Shown here: in pieces, positions 1-6,053 of the stretch
How the letters are laid out: every line of letters starts with the position of its first letter
Position numbering within the stretch: position 1 is the stretch's first letter
DNA from: an uncultured Armatimonadota bacterium
GTDB lineage: Bacteria > Armatimonadota > Armatimonadia > Armatimonadales > Armatimonadaceae
Direction of reading: 5' to 3'
DNA: 8,556 nucleotides
Assembly (NCBI GenBank): GCA_903915615.1
Contig: CAIWTR010000449.1
Coordinates: forward strand, 1 to 8,556
The notes under the pieces: generated by a model
What the model saw: only the letters and a program-made list of their open reading frames with translations
Database searches by the model: none
What the model was told of the DNA's origin: nothing
Made by a program: the position numbers and the translations under genes

Positions 1-813
1 GCGGTATGCAACTGCCTGCTTTGAAAGGTCATCAAAGATGATCAGTGCATGGCGTCCGGTTTCCATGAAGTACTCGGCCATCGCAGCGCCTGCATAAGGT
101 GCAAGGTACTGGAGGGATGCCGGGAAGGATGCCGGTGCGGAAATGATGGTTGTGTATTCCATCGCTCCGTTTGCACGAAGGCTCTCTACGACTTGGCGTA
201 CAGTGGATGCCTTTTGTCCGATAGCGACATAGAAACAGAAGACATCTTTGCCCTTCTGGTTGATGATCGTATCGAGTGCGATTGCGGTCTTACCAGTTTG
301 GCGGTCACCAATGATGAGCTCACGCTGTCCACGTCCGATTGCAAGCATTGCATCGATTGACTTGACACCGGTGTACATCGGTTCCTTGACTGGCTGGCGG
401 TCTACAACACCAGGAGCTTTGACTTCCAGGTTGCGGCGTCCAGCAGGAACGATGGGACCACCATCATCCAATGGGTTTCCAAGGGTATCGACAACACGTC
501 CGACCAGTCCTTCGCCAACGGGCACATCGATGATGCGTCCAGTTCGCTTGACCAGGTCACCTTCGCGGATGCCGGTATCGCTGCCGAGCAGGATAGCACC
601 AACGTTGTCGGCTTCGAGGTTCAAAGCAACGCCCATGACGCCACCGGGGAACTCGAGGAGTTCCGAAACGGCGACTTCACTGAGTCCGTAAATACGTGCT
701 ACGCCGTCACCGACTTGTAGAACGGTGCCGACGCCCTCTTCAGGGACATCCTTGCGGTAATTGTCCAGCTCTTGTTCAAGGATGCTGGCGACTTCATCGG
801 GTCTTACTGCCAC
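1..813 (-). CDS. atpA: F1F0 ATP synthase subunit alpha (partial, N-terminal 271 codons)
   Basis: Alpha subunit of the catalytic F1 head of ATP synthase, which alternates with beta around the gamma shaft and binds nucleotide at non-catalytic sites. The visible part holds the N-terminal beta-barrel (residues about 25-95) and the start of the nucleotide-binding domain. The Walker A motif GDRQTGKT falls at residues 169-176, placing the lysine at 175 exactly as in E. coli alpha. The segment VDRQPVKEPMYTGVKSIDAM precedes it, as is typical. The C-terminal part, including the arginine finger, lies beyond the left edge. I chose a GTG start at 813 because AAGGA sits just upstream (about 824-828) at normal spacing and the gene begins 21 nt after the atpH stop. 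It is the most distal gene of the operon seen here; gamma, beta and epsilon would be expected further left. The identification is very secure. Confidence 0.97.
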   Translation of the reverse strand, partial: MAVRPDEVASILEQELDNYRKDVPEEGVGTVLQVGDGVARIYGLSEVAVSELLEFPGGVMGVALNLEADNVGAILLGSDTGIREGDLVKRTGRIIDVPVGEGLVGRVVDTLGNPLDDGGPIVPAGRRNLEVKAPGVVDRQPVKEPMYTGVKSIDAMLAIGRGQRELIIGDRQTGKTAIALDTIINQKGKDVFCFYVAIGQKASTVRQVVESLRANGAMEYTTIISAPASFPASLQYLAPYAGAAMAEYFMETGRHALIIFDDLSKQAVAYR

Positions 814-834
814 AGTAGTGTCTTCCTTGGTTAC

Positions 835-1395
835 TTACTGCGCGACGAGCGCGCCGGTAGTGTTGATCAGCTGCTCGCGCAACCGTTCGATTTGTGAGCG
901 AACTGTGCCATCAAGAATGGTGTCACCAATCCTGACGCTGACTCCGCCCATCACGGATGCATCCACAGTTTCATGGATTTCAATGTCTTTGCCGGTTCGC
1001 TTTTCAAGTACAGCTTCGAGTGCCTTTCGCTGCGCATCGGTGAGCGGTACCGCCGTCACCACTTCAGCTGCAGCGATGTTCTTGTACTCACGTACAAGGG
1101 CAACGAACTCAGCAATCACTAAACGGAGGGTATTAATGCGGCCCTTGTCAACCAATAGTTTGACAAAGTCCATCACCGTAGGTGAAACCATTCCGCCGAA
1201 AGCCTTGTCAACCAGCGCCTTCTTCTTCTCACCAGCAATCAGCGGGTGATTCAAAAATGCTGCCAACTGCCCGGATTGCGTGATCACATCGGAGAGCGAC
1301 TTCATATCTGCAGTCACCGCATCCACCGTGCCCGCTTTCTTGGCATGGTTTAAGAGTGCGACTGCATAGCGCCGGACGACAGAGGTGTCTTGCAT
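835..1395 (-). CDS. atpH: F1F0 ATP synthase subunit delta (OSCP)
   Basis: Delta/OSCP subunit, 186 residues, the usual size for bacterial delta (about 175-185). It sits on top of F1 and ties the head to the b-subunit stator. The protein opens with the family's RRYAVALLNHA helix (residues 8-18). It has the helical N-domain through about residue 105, and the C-terminal part contains the characteristic V-GGVSVRIGDTILDGTVRSQIERLREQL pattern (about residues 148-175). It starts with ATG at 1395, 8 nt after the atpF stop. The nearest GGAGG lies inside the end of atpF, 13 nt from the start, rather far, so translation probably depends on coupling to atpF. Its place between atpF and atpA is the standard F-type order. 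Confidence 0.96.
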   Translation of the reverse strand: MQDTSVVRRYAVALLNHAKKAGTVDAVTADMKSLSDVITQSGQLAAFLNHPLIAGEKKKALVDKAFGGMVSPTVMDFVKLLVDKGRINTLRLVIAEFVALVREYKNIAAAEVVTAVPLTDAQRKALEAVLEKRTGKDIEIHETVDASVMGGVSVRIGDTILDGTVRSQIERLREQLINTTGALVAQ

Positions 1396-1403
1396 AGGTT
1401 TGC

Positions 1404-1907
1404 TTACGCCTCCGCGATCCCGGTCGCGATGTATTCATCGACAAGCGCTGTCTGACGGTCCGCAGAGAGGCTTTCACCGATAATGCGGCGGGTTGTCCCC
1501 ACAGCGATATCGACAATACGCATCCGCAGCTCAGTCATCGCCTGCTCCTTGGCACGTTCTGCTTCAGCCTCTGCCTTAGAGACAATCTCGTGGCTCTTCT
1601 GATTCGCATCGGCAAGAATCTGATCTCGGGCAGCCTGAGCTTCCTTGATCGCAGTCTGAATCTTCTCGCGTGCTTCCGCCTCGATGGCAGTCAAGCGGGT
1701 TTCATAGTCAGACTTGAGCGCTTCCATCTCGCGCTGTGCAGACTCCAGACGGTCATATTGACCGCTGATGTCCGAATCACGCTCGGTGACGACTTTGCCG
1801 ATCGGGTCGAACACCATTTTCTTTGCCACTACTAAAAGAATGACAAAGCCGATGATGTTGACCAGAACAAGCTTCAGGTCGACATTGAGGTTGTTAAGAA
1901 CGTCCAT
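1404..1907 (-). CDS. atpF: F1F0 ATP synthase subunit b
   Basis: Membrane-anchored peripheral stalk subunit b, 167 residues. One hydrophobic N-terminal helix (about residues 11-30, LKLVLVNIIGFVILLVVAKK) is followed by a long charged helix running to about residue 150. That helix is rich in Glu, Lys, Arg and Ala (for example EAEAREKIQTAIKEAQAARDQ), as expected for the right-handed coiled-coil stalk. The C-terminal stretch (RIVDIAVGTTRRIIGESL) is the usual delta-contacting region. ATG at 1907 is the only in-frame start that keeps the membrane helix. No Shine-Dalgarno sequence is visible before it, only an A/T-rich stretch, so initiation may be weak or rely on low local structure. The 91-nt gap from atpE carries a strong stem-loop, which may help set the lower b:c ratio. 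No second b or b' gene is seen here, so a b homodimer is likely. Confidence 0.95.
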   Translation of the reverse strand: MDVLNNLNVDLKLVLVNIIGFVILLVVAKKMVFDPIGKVVTERDSDISGQYDRLESAQREMEALKSDYETRLTAIEAEAREKIQTAIKEAQAARDQILADANQKSHEIVSKAEAEAERAKEQAMTELRMRIVDIAVGTTRRIIGESLSADRQTALVDEYIATGIAEA

Positions 1908-1956
1908 AGTTTATTTAGATGGCTCATACCCGCATACAGCGGACATTACAGAGAAC

Positions 1957-1990
1957 CATCCGGTTGCGGGCGGCACGCCGCAACCGGATG
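1957..1990 (-). promoter_or_regulatory. Perfect 13-bp stem-loop in the atpE-atpF gap
   Basis: Two 13-nt arms, 1957-1969 (CATCCGGTTGCGG) and 1978-1990 (CCGCAACCGGATG), are perfect reverse complements around an 8-nt loop. On the transcribed minus strand the hairpin begins 8 nt after the atpE stop. There is no following U-run (the next bases are GTTCTCTG), so it is not a standard intrinsic terminator. A likely role is protection of the atpE 3' end or partial attenuation, giving more c than b subunit; this is inference. It may equally be one copy of a dispersed REP-like palindrome, which this window alone cannot decide. Confidence 0.75.
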
Positions 1991-1998
1991 CATTTCGA

Positions 1999-2265
1999 TT
2001 ACTTGAGGCCTGCGAGGTCCGCAACGGTCAACGTAGGCAGCTTGCCCTGAAGCATAAAGAACATCAGGAGCGCATAGATGACGAGGGACTCGATAAGAGC
2101 CAACGCAATAATCATCATTGTCTGAATCTTGCCGGCTGCCTCTGGCTGACGTGCAACACCCTCAAGTGCAGCAGCGGCAGCTTTGCCCTGACCAAGACCA
2201 GCACCGATAACTGCAATCGGAAGACCCAAAGCCACACCGAGTGCGAGAAGACCGAGATACAACAT
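1999..2265 (-). CDS. atpE: F1F0 ATP synthase subunit c (rotor ring)
   Basis: Subunit c, the ion-carrying rotor ring protein, 88 residues as a two-helix hairpin. Helix 1 carries the GxGxGxG packing motif (residues 21-27) followed by an alanine run. The polar loop has the conserved ARQP (residues 38-41). Helix 2 has the ion-binding carboxylate Glu59 in the context LIESLVIY. I start at ATG 2265 rather than the in-frame TTG at 2283, because GGAGG (2275-2279) lies 9 nt before the ATG and would be inside the longer reading frame. Gln26, Glu59, Ser60 and Tyr64 occupy the positions of the Ilyobacter tartaricus sodium ligands Gln32, Glu65, Ser66 and Tyr70, whereas Thr67 is replaced by Leu61. Sodium coupling is therefore possible but unproven. 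The gene is followed by a strong stem-loop. Confidence 0.97.
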   Translation of the reverse strand: MLYLGLLALGVALGLPIAVIGAGLGQGKAAAAALEGVARQPEAAGKIQTMMIIALALIESLVIYALLMFFMLQGKLPTLTVADLAGLK

Positions 2266-2272
2266 TTCGCTA

Positions 2273-2279
2273 TTCCTCC
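2273..2279 (-). promoter_or_regulatory. Shine-Dalgarno of atpE
   Basis: The minus strand reads GGAGGAA here, with GGAGG ending 9 nt before the ATG at 2265. It is among the strongest ribosome binding sites in the window, fitting the need for many c subunits per complex, and it rules out the upstream in-frame TTG as the start. Confidence 0.8.
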
Positions 2280-2284
2280 ACAAT

Positions 2285-2299
2285 GGCGGTCACACCGCC
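2285..2299 (-). promoter_or_regulatory. Small hairpin upstream of the atpE ribosome binding site
   Basis: GGCGGT (2285-2290) and ACCGCC (2294-2299) form a perfect 6-bp GC-rich stem with a 3-nt loop. It lies between the atpB stop (2319) and the atpE Shine-Dalgarno (2273-2279), leaving the latter unpaired. It could act as a translational enhancer element or a processing site; both ideas are inference. Confidence 0.4.
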
Positions 2300-2318
2300 G
2301 CATCCGTAACCTGTTGGT

Positions 2319-3263
2319 TTAGTGCGCGTGTGCCGCGCCATGCTCTCCATGCCCCTCGTGACCATGATCTCCATGGTCACCGATGGAAAGAGCGATATAC
2401 GAACAAGTGAGAATCGCGAAGACTCCCGCCTGAACGATAGATCCAAACACTCCAAACGCCAACATAGGCGCCTGGAATGGCACAATACCCGATGTCAGCA
2501 CAGCTGCCATCGAAATCAAAACTGCGATAACCGTCTCTTCACCAAACACGTTGCCAAACAAACGCATCGCAAGCGAAAGAGGACGAACCAACGCACCGAT
2601 CAACTCAATCGGGAAAATCAGCGGCGCAAGCGCCGGCATCGGACCCGCAAAGTGCTTTAGGTGACCAATAACACCATTCGCCTTGATTCCCTCGTAGTTG
2701 AACATCACGAAGACAATCAAACCCAGCGCAAAGGTGACCGAAATATTAGCGGTTGGCGCTGGCGTAAATGACCACGCAGGGGCCATCCCCTCACCAGTCG
2801 GCAACCAGTACATCGGGAGCACACCACAGAGGTTCGAAAACAACACAAATGCAAACACCACCCCGACGAATGGCGCGAAGCGCTCACCACCAGGCCCAAT
2901 GGATGCCTTCGAGAAGTGTGTAATCGATGCCACAGCCTGCTCAATCAGAAGCTGACCCTTGGACGGACGACGCACATCGAGCTTGCCCATACGAACACGA
3001 GCAAAGACAATGATCGCCAACGCAATGAGGAAACCCATGACTGAGTACCACTCAGCAACGTGCTCACCCAGCTTGTCGTGACGAACAGGCCCCGCATGGC
3101 CACCACCGTGACCTACGGATGCATGTGTTCCTTCTGCATGTCCGGCTTCTGCAGCATGCCCGGATGTTTCACCGGCAGGCGCATCGTGACCACCCTGTGC
3201 AACCTGCACGGGCATGCCGACCTTGAATGTATCCGAGTTGTTCGCTTGTACTGATTGTGGCAC
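2319..3263 (-). CDS. atpB: F1F0 ATP synthase subunit a
   Basis: Subunit a forms the ion half-channels against the c ring. Numbered from GTG 3263, it has 314 residues against 271 in E. coli. The catalytic core is clear: RPLSLAMRLFGNVFGEE (about 227-243) contains the essential arginine, Arg234, equivalent to E. coli Arg210. A polar Gln278 (SIVQAGVFAIL) matches E. coli Gln252. Several hydrophobic helices lie at about 73-90, 132-150, 174-190, 205-225, 242-262 and 266-293. Two parts are odd. The first 65 residues are rich in His, Gly and Ala, and the last 18 residues are a His/Gly tail (GDHGDHGHEGHGEHGAAHAH). I prefer GTG 3263 because AGAGG (3273-3277) is 9 nt upstream; the in-frame TTG at 3272 would abut that site directly. 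An ATG at codon 17 from this GTG, preceded by AAGG, is another possibility. Confidence 0.95.
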   Translation of the reverse strand: MPQSVQANNSDTFKVGMPVQVAQGGHDAPAGETSGHAAEAGHAEGTHASVGHGGGHAGPVRHDKLGEHVAEWYSVMGFLIALAIIVFARVRMGKLDVRRPSKGQLLIEQAVASITHFSKASIGPGGERFAPFVGVVFAFVLFSNLCGVLPMYWLPTGEGMAPAWSFTPAPTANISVTFALGLIVFVMFNYEGIKANGVIGHLKHFAGPMPALAPLIFPIELIGALVRPLSLAMRLFGNVFGEETVIAVLISMAAVLTSGIVPFQAPMLAFGVFGSIVQAGVFAILTCSYIALSIGDHGDHGHEGHGEHGAAHAH

Positions 3264-3272
3264 CGTGATCAA

Positions 3273-3277
3273 CCTCT
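3273..3277 (-). promoter_or_regulatory. Shine-Dalgarno deciding the atpB start
   Basis: The minus strand reads AGAGG, 9 nt before GTG 3263 and directly touching TTG 3272. Normal spacing favours the GTG. The site overlaps the TAG stop of the upstream AtpI-like gene (3276-3278), consistent with translational coupling. Confidence 0.55.
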
Positions 3278-3674
3278 ATCGAATCTGCGTCGCAGATTTT
3301 CCAACCATGCGCACCACCACCACGATCTGCAAGAGCAAATACCCGGCGACAAAGGACATAAGTTGGCGTGTATCACCCAGACGAACACACGTCCAAATGC
3401 ACACCGCGACCAAGGGGTATTTTACCAAAGCGAAAACGGACAATGCCCGTTTTTGTGCATTTGATTCGGTGATTTTTTGCGGAGACAGGTATTTCCGGAT
3501 GATTATGCTGTTTCCAACCCAGAGTGACTCCGCCAAAACCACGCCTGTGACAAATGGCCAGACGGCCCAGCCCAAGCGGTAACCAAGCAGGATGTTGACA
3601 ATGACAAATCCGATGATGGCTGTCGTAATGGCTACCGGCCGGTCAGGATTGCCACTCTCAGAATTCAGTGTCAT
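3276..3674 (-). CDS. atpI: ATP synthase I-like membrane protein
   Basis: A 132-residue, strongly hydrophobic protein with four predicted membrane segments at about residues 14-32, 35-55, 80-97 and 105-122. The middle loop is basic (IIIRKYLSPQKITESNAQKR). Size, topology and position directly before atpB fit the AtpI family (ATP synthase I chain), reported in other bacteria to assist c-ring assembly or Mg2+/Ca2+ uptake. Sequence conservation in this family is low, so the call rests mainly on context and topology. Its ATG overlaps the TGA of the preceding gene by 4 nt (ATGA at 3671-3674), implying coupled translation. Its last codons form part of an inverted repeat (3282-3298) just before the atpB ribosome binding site. 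Confidence 0.8.
   Translation of the reverse strand: MTLNSESGNPDRPVAITTAIIGFVIVNILLGYRLGWAVWPFVTGVVLAESLWVGNSIIIRKYLSPQKITESNAQKRALSVFALVKYPLVAVCIWTCVRLGDTRQLMSFVAGYLLLQIVVVVRMVGKSATQIR
3282..3298 (-). repeat. 8-bp inverted repeat at the 3' end of the AtpI-like gene
   Basis: AATCTGCG (3282-3289) and CGCAGATT (3291-3298) are perfect reverse complements around one base, in practice a 6-bp stem with a 5-nt loop. It encodes the end of the AtpI-like protein and sits just upstream of the atpB Shine-Dalgarno. It could tune coupling between the two genes, though chance is a real alternative for so short a repeat. Confidence 0.4.
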
Positions 3675-4117
3675 TGCTTAGATGGCGTGACATCACGCGC
3701 ACTATCCGCCGCACGCTTTGCAGCTTCATCCCGAGCTGACAGCCGATTCGTCAGCTTGATCAAGTTTGCAAATCCACTAACAACCCCAAGCACAAAGCCG
3801 ACAATCAAGCCTGCCGGTGCCCACTTTGTCGTAACCCACTTGTCTAACGCAAGCCCAACAAGGACGCCTGCAATCAGTGAGCTCGTCAGCGCGGATGCGA
3901 TATTCCAGCCATCCCCCATCGAGCGGGCTTCCGAAACAGAAATCTGCATTCCGCGCGCACCCCGGATTTTCATCTCAGGCGCAACCGGACGCTCTAACAC
4001 GACTTTCGGTGGCTCTGGAAAGGGCTCACTCCTCGCCGAAGACACATCGGATAAGAGCTTTGCCTCGAGGGCACCCTCCTCATCGATGTCATCCTGGTCC
4101 TTGAGTCGCGCCAACAT
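3671..4117 (-). CDS. atpZ: AtpZ/AtpI-like F0F1 ATPase-associated membrane protein
   Basis: A 148-residue protein with a polar N-terminal part of about 70 residues, followed by two helices, about 72-92 (NIASALTSSLIAGVLVGLALDKW) and 102-122 (APAGLIVGFVLGVVSGFANLIKL). This two-helix pattern with G-LDKW and a glycine-rich second helix ending in N-IK fits the AtpZ family, encoded at the head of many atp operons. AtpZ is reported to act with AtpI in ion (Mg2+/Ca2+) supply or c-ring assembly. The N-terminal extension is acidic and proline-containing and longer than in typical AtpZ (about 80-100 residues total). Start choice is uncertain. ATG 4117 lies 4 nt after the kinase stop with GGA 7 nt upstream, while GTG 4129, ATG 4162 and a start at 4198 would overlap the kinase gene. 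The stop overlaps the next start (ATGA). Confidence 0.8.
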   Translation of the reverse strand: MLARLKDQDDIDEEGALEAKLLSDVSSARSEPFPEPPKVVLERPVAPEMKIRGARGMQISVSEARSMGDGWNIASALTSSLIAGVLVGLALDKWVTTKWAPAGLIVGFVLGVVSGFANLIKLTNRLSARDEAAKRAADSARDVTPSKQ

Positions 4118-4121
4118 TTCT

Positions 4122-5507
4122 TTATCCACAGGTACCTGCGTTCCCAAGATGAAAGGCTTCATGCAACGTCCGCACTGCACGCACGCTGTCCGCCTCACGT
4201 ATTAATACAGACATCGAAAACTCACTGTCGGCCGTCTGATAGAGCCAAACACCTTGCTCATCCAACACACCTAGCATCTTCACGAAAATGCCCGGGATGT
4301 CATCAATGCCCGTTGCGATCACACTCACCATCGTGCAGTTCTCAACCAGATCTGCCTCGACAACCCGAATATCCACCAGCGAGCTCGCGCCGGCAAGGAG
4401 GGTCCGCTGAGCGTTCATCCCGCGACCCTTCGAGCCGATGCCAAGCAGGGTGATGACTCCGTATGGAGGATGCGTCCGAGGACCAAGCTCACCCGGAATG
4501 ACCAAGCCATCTATTAACTCAGCGACGCGTCCAAGGTGCTCACGTACAACGGCGAAGGCAAATGCGCCATTTCCAGTGCTGCTAAGGTGGATGGATATCT
4601 CCTCATTTCGCAGCAAACGATAGACTTCACGCTCAATCTTTGCCCGGTCAGTATCACTCACATCCGGCAGTGGAAACCGCAGATAGACAAGCTTTCCAGT
4701 ACTGGTTACGCCTGTAATACGTGGGCTTGTCTCCTCCGATGTGTTTGTTCGCCGGATAAGCGTCCCGGGAGCCTCTTCAAATGTCGACTTTACCCAGAGG
4801 GGAACATCGTGGATTTCCGCAATCTCGGCAGCCCTCGGATGAACAACCTTTGCCCCCTGGTGCGCCATTTCGGAGACTTCGGCATAGGATGCGACAGCAA
4901 GGGTACGTGCATCCTTCACAATGCGGGGATCGGCAGTCTTTACGCCATCAACATCGGTGTAGATTTCGACCTCAACATGCTCGACGTGAGGCTTGACCGC
5001 TGCACCCAAGGCGCTTGCGGTTGTGTCAGAGCCGCCGCGGCCCAGAGTTGTGATCGCTCCGCGCTCCGTAGCGCCTTGAAAGCCGGCGACAAATACGATG
5101 CGTCCCGTACCCAGCTGCTGCAGCAAGTAGGCAGGTTGGATCTCAAGGATTCGGGCATTGGTGTATTCATAATCGGTGATAATGCCCGCTTGGCCACCGG
5201 TGAGGGCAATGGTTTCGTAGCCACGGGCACGCAGCGTCTGCGCGAAGATCACGGTCGAAATAACTTCTCCGCAGGCGAGGAGGAGATCTGATTCCCGTGG
5301 AGCGGGGCTTACCTGTGGATCAACGCCATTTAACAAACCGAGCAGCGTATCAGTGGCATACGGCGCGCCTTTGCGTCCGATAGCACTGACGACCACGACA
5401 ACACTCCAACCCGCTTCAACGGCCTGGGCAACACGGTCTGCGGCGAGTGCCCGGGACTCATCGGTTGCCACGGATGTCCCGCCAAACTTCTGCACCATCA
5501 CTCGCAT
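4122..5507 (-). CDS. dapG: Aspartate kinase, DapG type
   Basis: Aspartokinase phosphorylates L-aspartate with ATP, the first committed step to diaminopimelate, lysine, threonine and methionine. Residues 1-250 form the amino acid kinase domain: VQKFGGTSV (5-13), VVVVVSAIGRKGAPYATDTLL (36-55), the CGE substrate segment (79-81), and TTLGRGGSDTTA with FTDV-like YTDVDGVKTADPR (153-164, 183-195). The GRKG-PYATD signature is that of Bacillus DapG (aspartokinase I, inhibited by meso-diaminopimelate) rather than E. coli LysC. Residues about 265-455 are two ACT regulatory domains ending in AVRTLHEAFHL. Length (461) is slightly above DapG (about 404); extra residues lie in the linker between kinase and ACT domains and within ACT 1. 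Its ATG shares one base with the stop of the upstream ACT gene (TGATG), so translation is probably coupled. lysC is an alternative name. Confidence 0.93.
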   Translation of the reverse strand: MRVMVQKFGGTSVATDESRALAADRVAQAVEAGWSVVVVVSAIGRKGAPYATDTLLGLLNGVDPQVSPAPRESDLLLACGEVISTVIFAQTLRARGYETIALTGGQAGIITDYEYTNARILEIQPAYLLQQLGTGRIVFVAGFQGATERGAITTLGRGGSDTTASALGAAVKPHVEHVEVEIYTDVDGVKTADPRIVKDARTLAVASYAEVSEMAHQGAKVVHPRAAEIAEIHDVPLWVKSTFEEAPGTLIRRTNTSEETSPRITGVTSTGKLVYLRFPLPDVSDTDRAKIEREVYRLLRNEEISIHLSSTGNGAFAFAVVREHLGRVAELIDGLVIPGELGPRTHPPYGVITLLGIGSKGRGMNAQRTLLAGASSLVDIRVVEADLVENCTMVSVIATGIDDIPGIFVKMLGVLDEQGVWLYQTADSEFSMSVLIREADSVRAVRTLHEAFHLGNAGTCG

Positions 5508-5980
5508 CAGGCCACACCCCCAGCAGCTAGCTCAAATTCGTGCTGCAGCGCGGAAACAGCCGTTGCCACAGACTCCTCACGGATTAGACAGTGAACAGCA
5601 TCGTGCGCATCCCCAGTTTGGAGAATTTGCACACCCGCGCCAACAAGGGCATCAAAAATGCGAGCGATGATCCCGGAGAGATCCCGCATGGCGCCTGCGA
5701 CGACCGAGACAAAGGCAACATTGGGTTCGATGACAGTGACGGCTGGAACAGCATCGCTTACTGCGAGGACGCGGTCGACGTACTCAGACCGCACGATAAA
5801 GGTGATCGAGGAATCGTGGAGCTTGAGATGAAAGACGGGGATGCCATTGTCTGCGAGGGCTTTGAGCAGCAGCAGCCATTTGTCCGGTGTGGTGCACGTG
5901 GCTAGCGCCAAGTCATCCCGCACCTGAATTGCATGAACGCCGCGCTCTTTTTCGAATGAAGTACCTGGGGAATGTTCCAT
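5507..5980 (-). CDS. Stand-alone tandem ACT-domain protein, aspartokinase regulatory-domain-like
   Basis: A 157-residue soluble protein with no kinase domain. Residues about 15-85 and 88-151 look like two ACT domains. The second (AFVSVVAGAMRDLSGIIARIFDALVGAGVQILQTGD, then CLIREESVATAVSALQHEFEL) follows the layout of the C-terminal ACT of DapG-type aspartokinases. Its ILQTGDAH-D stretch is close to what I recall of Bacillus DapG. The neighbouring kinase still has its own two ACT domains, so this is an extra module, not a split gene. It probably binds an amino acid effector and may associate with the kinase; this is inference from domain type and the 1-nt overlap. I start at ATG 5980, with AGG about 8 nt upstream; an in-frame TTG lies just before it. 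It is the first gene of the operon. Confidence 0.8.
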   Translation of the reverse strand: MEHSPGTSFEKERGVHAIQVRDDLALATCTTPDKWLLLLKALADNGIPVFHLKLHDSSITFIVRSEYVDRVLAVSDAVPAVTVIEPNVAFVSVVAGAMRDLSGIIARIFDALVGAGVQILQTGDAHDAVHCLIREESVATAVSALQHEFELAAGGVA

Positions 5981-5997
5981 CAAATCTACCTATAGGA

Positions 5998-6006
5998 ATG
6001 CTACCA
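5998..6006 (-). promoter_or_regulatory. Candidate extended -10 promoter of the ACT/kinase/atp operon
   Basis: The minus strand reads TGGTAGCAT, an extended -10 motif (TGnTAnnnT). No good -35 hexamer is seen at 16-18 nt upstream. The predicted transcript would start near 5991, giving a leader of only about 11 nt with the ribosome binding site at its 5' end. The match is short and could be chance. Confidence 0.3.
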
Positions 6007-6044
6007 TGCACCCTTTGCCGGCCCATCGCCCAGATGGCGGTTAG

Positions 6045-6053
6045 TGGTACGAT
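6045..6053 (+). promoter_or_regulatory. Candidate extended -10 promoter of the flgM-like gene
   Basis: TGGTACGAT fits TGnTAnnnT with hexamer TACGAT (4 of 6 consensus). It would give a start near 6060 and a leader of about 114 nt. No recognisable -35 box at the right distance, and no sigma-28 consensus (TAAA-N15-GCCGATAA), is visible. The same hexamer with TG precedes the ABC transporter gene. Confidence 0.35.

Noticed and set aside
1957..1990. atpE-atpF stem-loop as an intrinsic terminator
   Set aside because: No U-run follows on the transcribed strand and atpF-atpH-atpA continue directly, so full termination is unlikely.
1768..2322. 184-codon plus-strand open frame opposite atpF and atpE
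   Set aside because: It crosses two secure genes and the intergenic stem-loop, with low-complexity polar translation and no ribosome binding site of note.
3282..3302. Hairpin followed by TTTT on the plus strand as a terminator
   Set aside because: No plus-strand gene precedes it, and it lies inside the 3' end of a minus-strand coding region.
3687..4205. 172-codon plus-strand open frame opposite the AtpZ-like gene
   Set aside because: Antisense shadow: Ser/Thr/Pro-rich translation without domain features, while the minus-strand frame shows proper membrane helices and coupling.
4536..5291. 251-codon open frame on the plus strand opposite the aspartate kinase gene
   Set aside because: It is antisense to a well-supported kinase with intact motifs, its translation shows no recognisable domain, and long shadow frames are common in GC-rich coding DNA.
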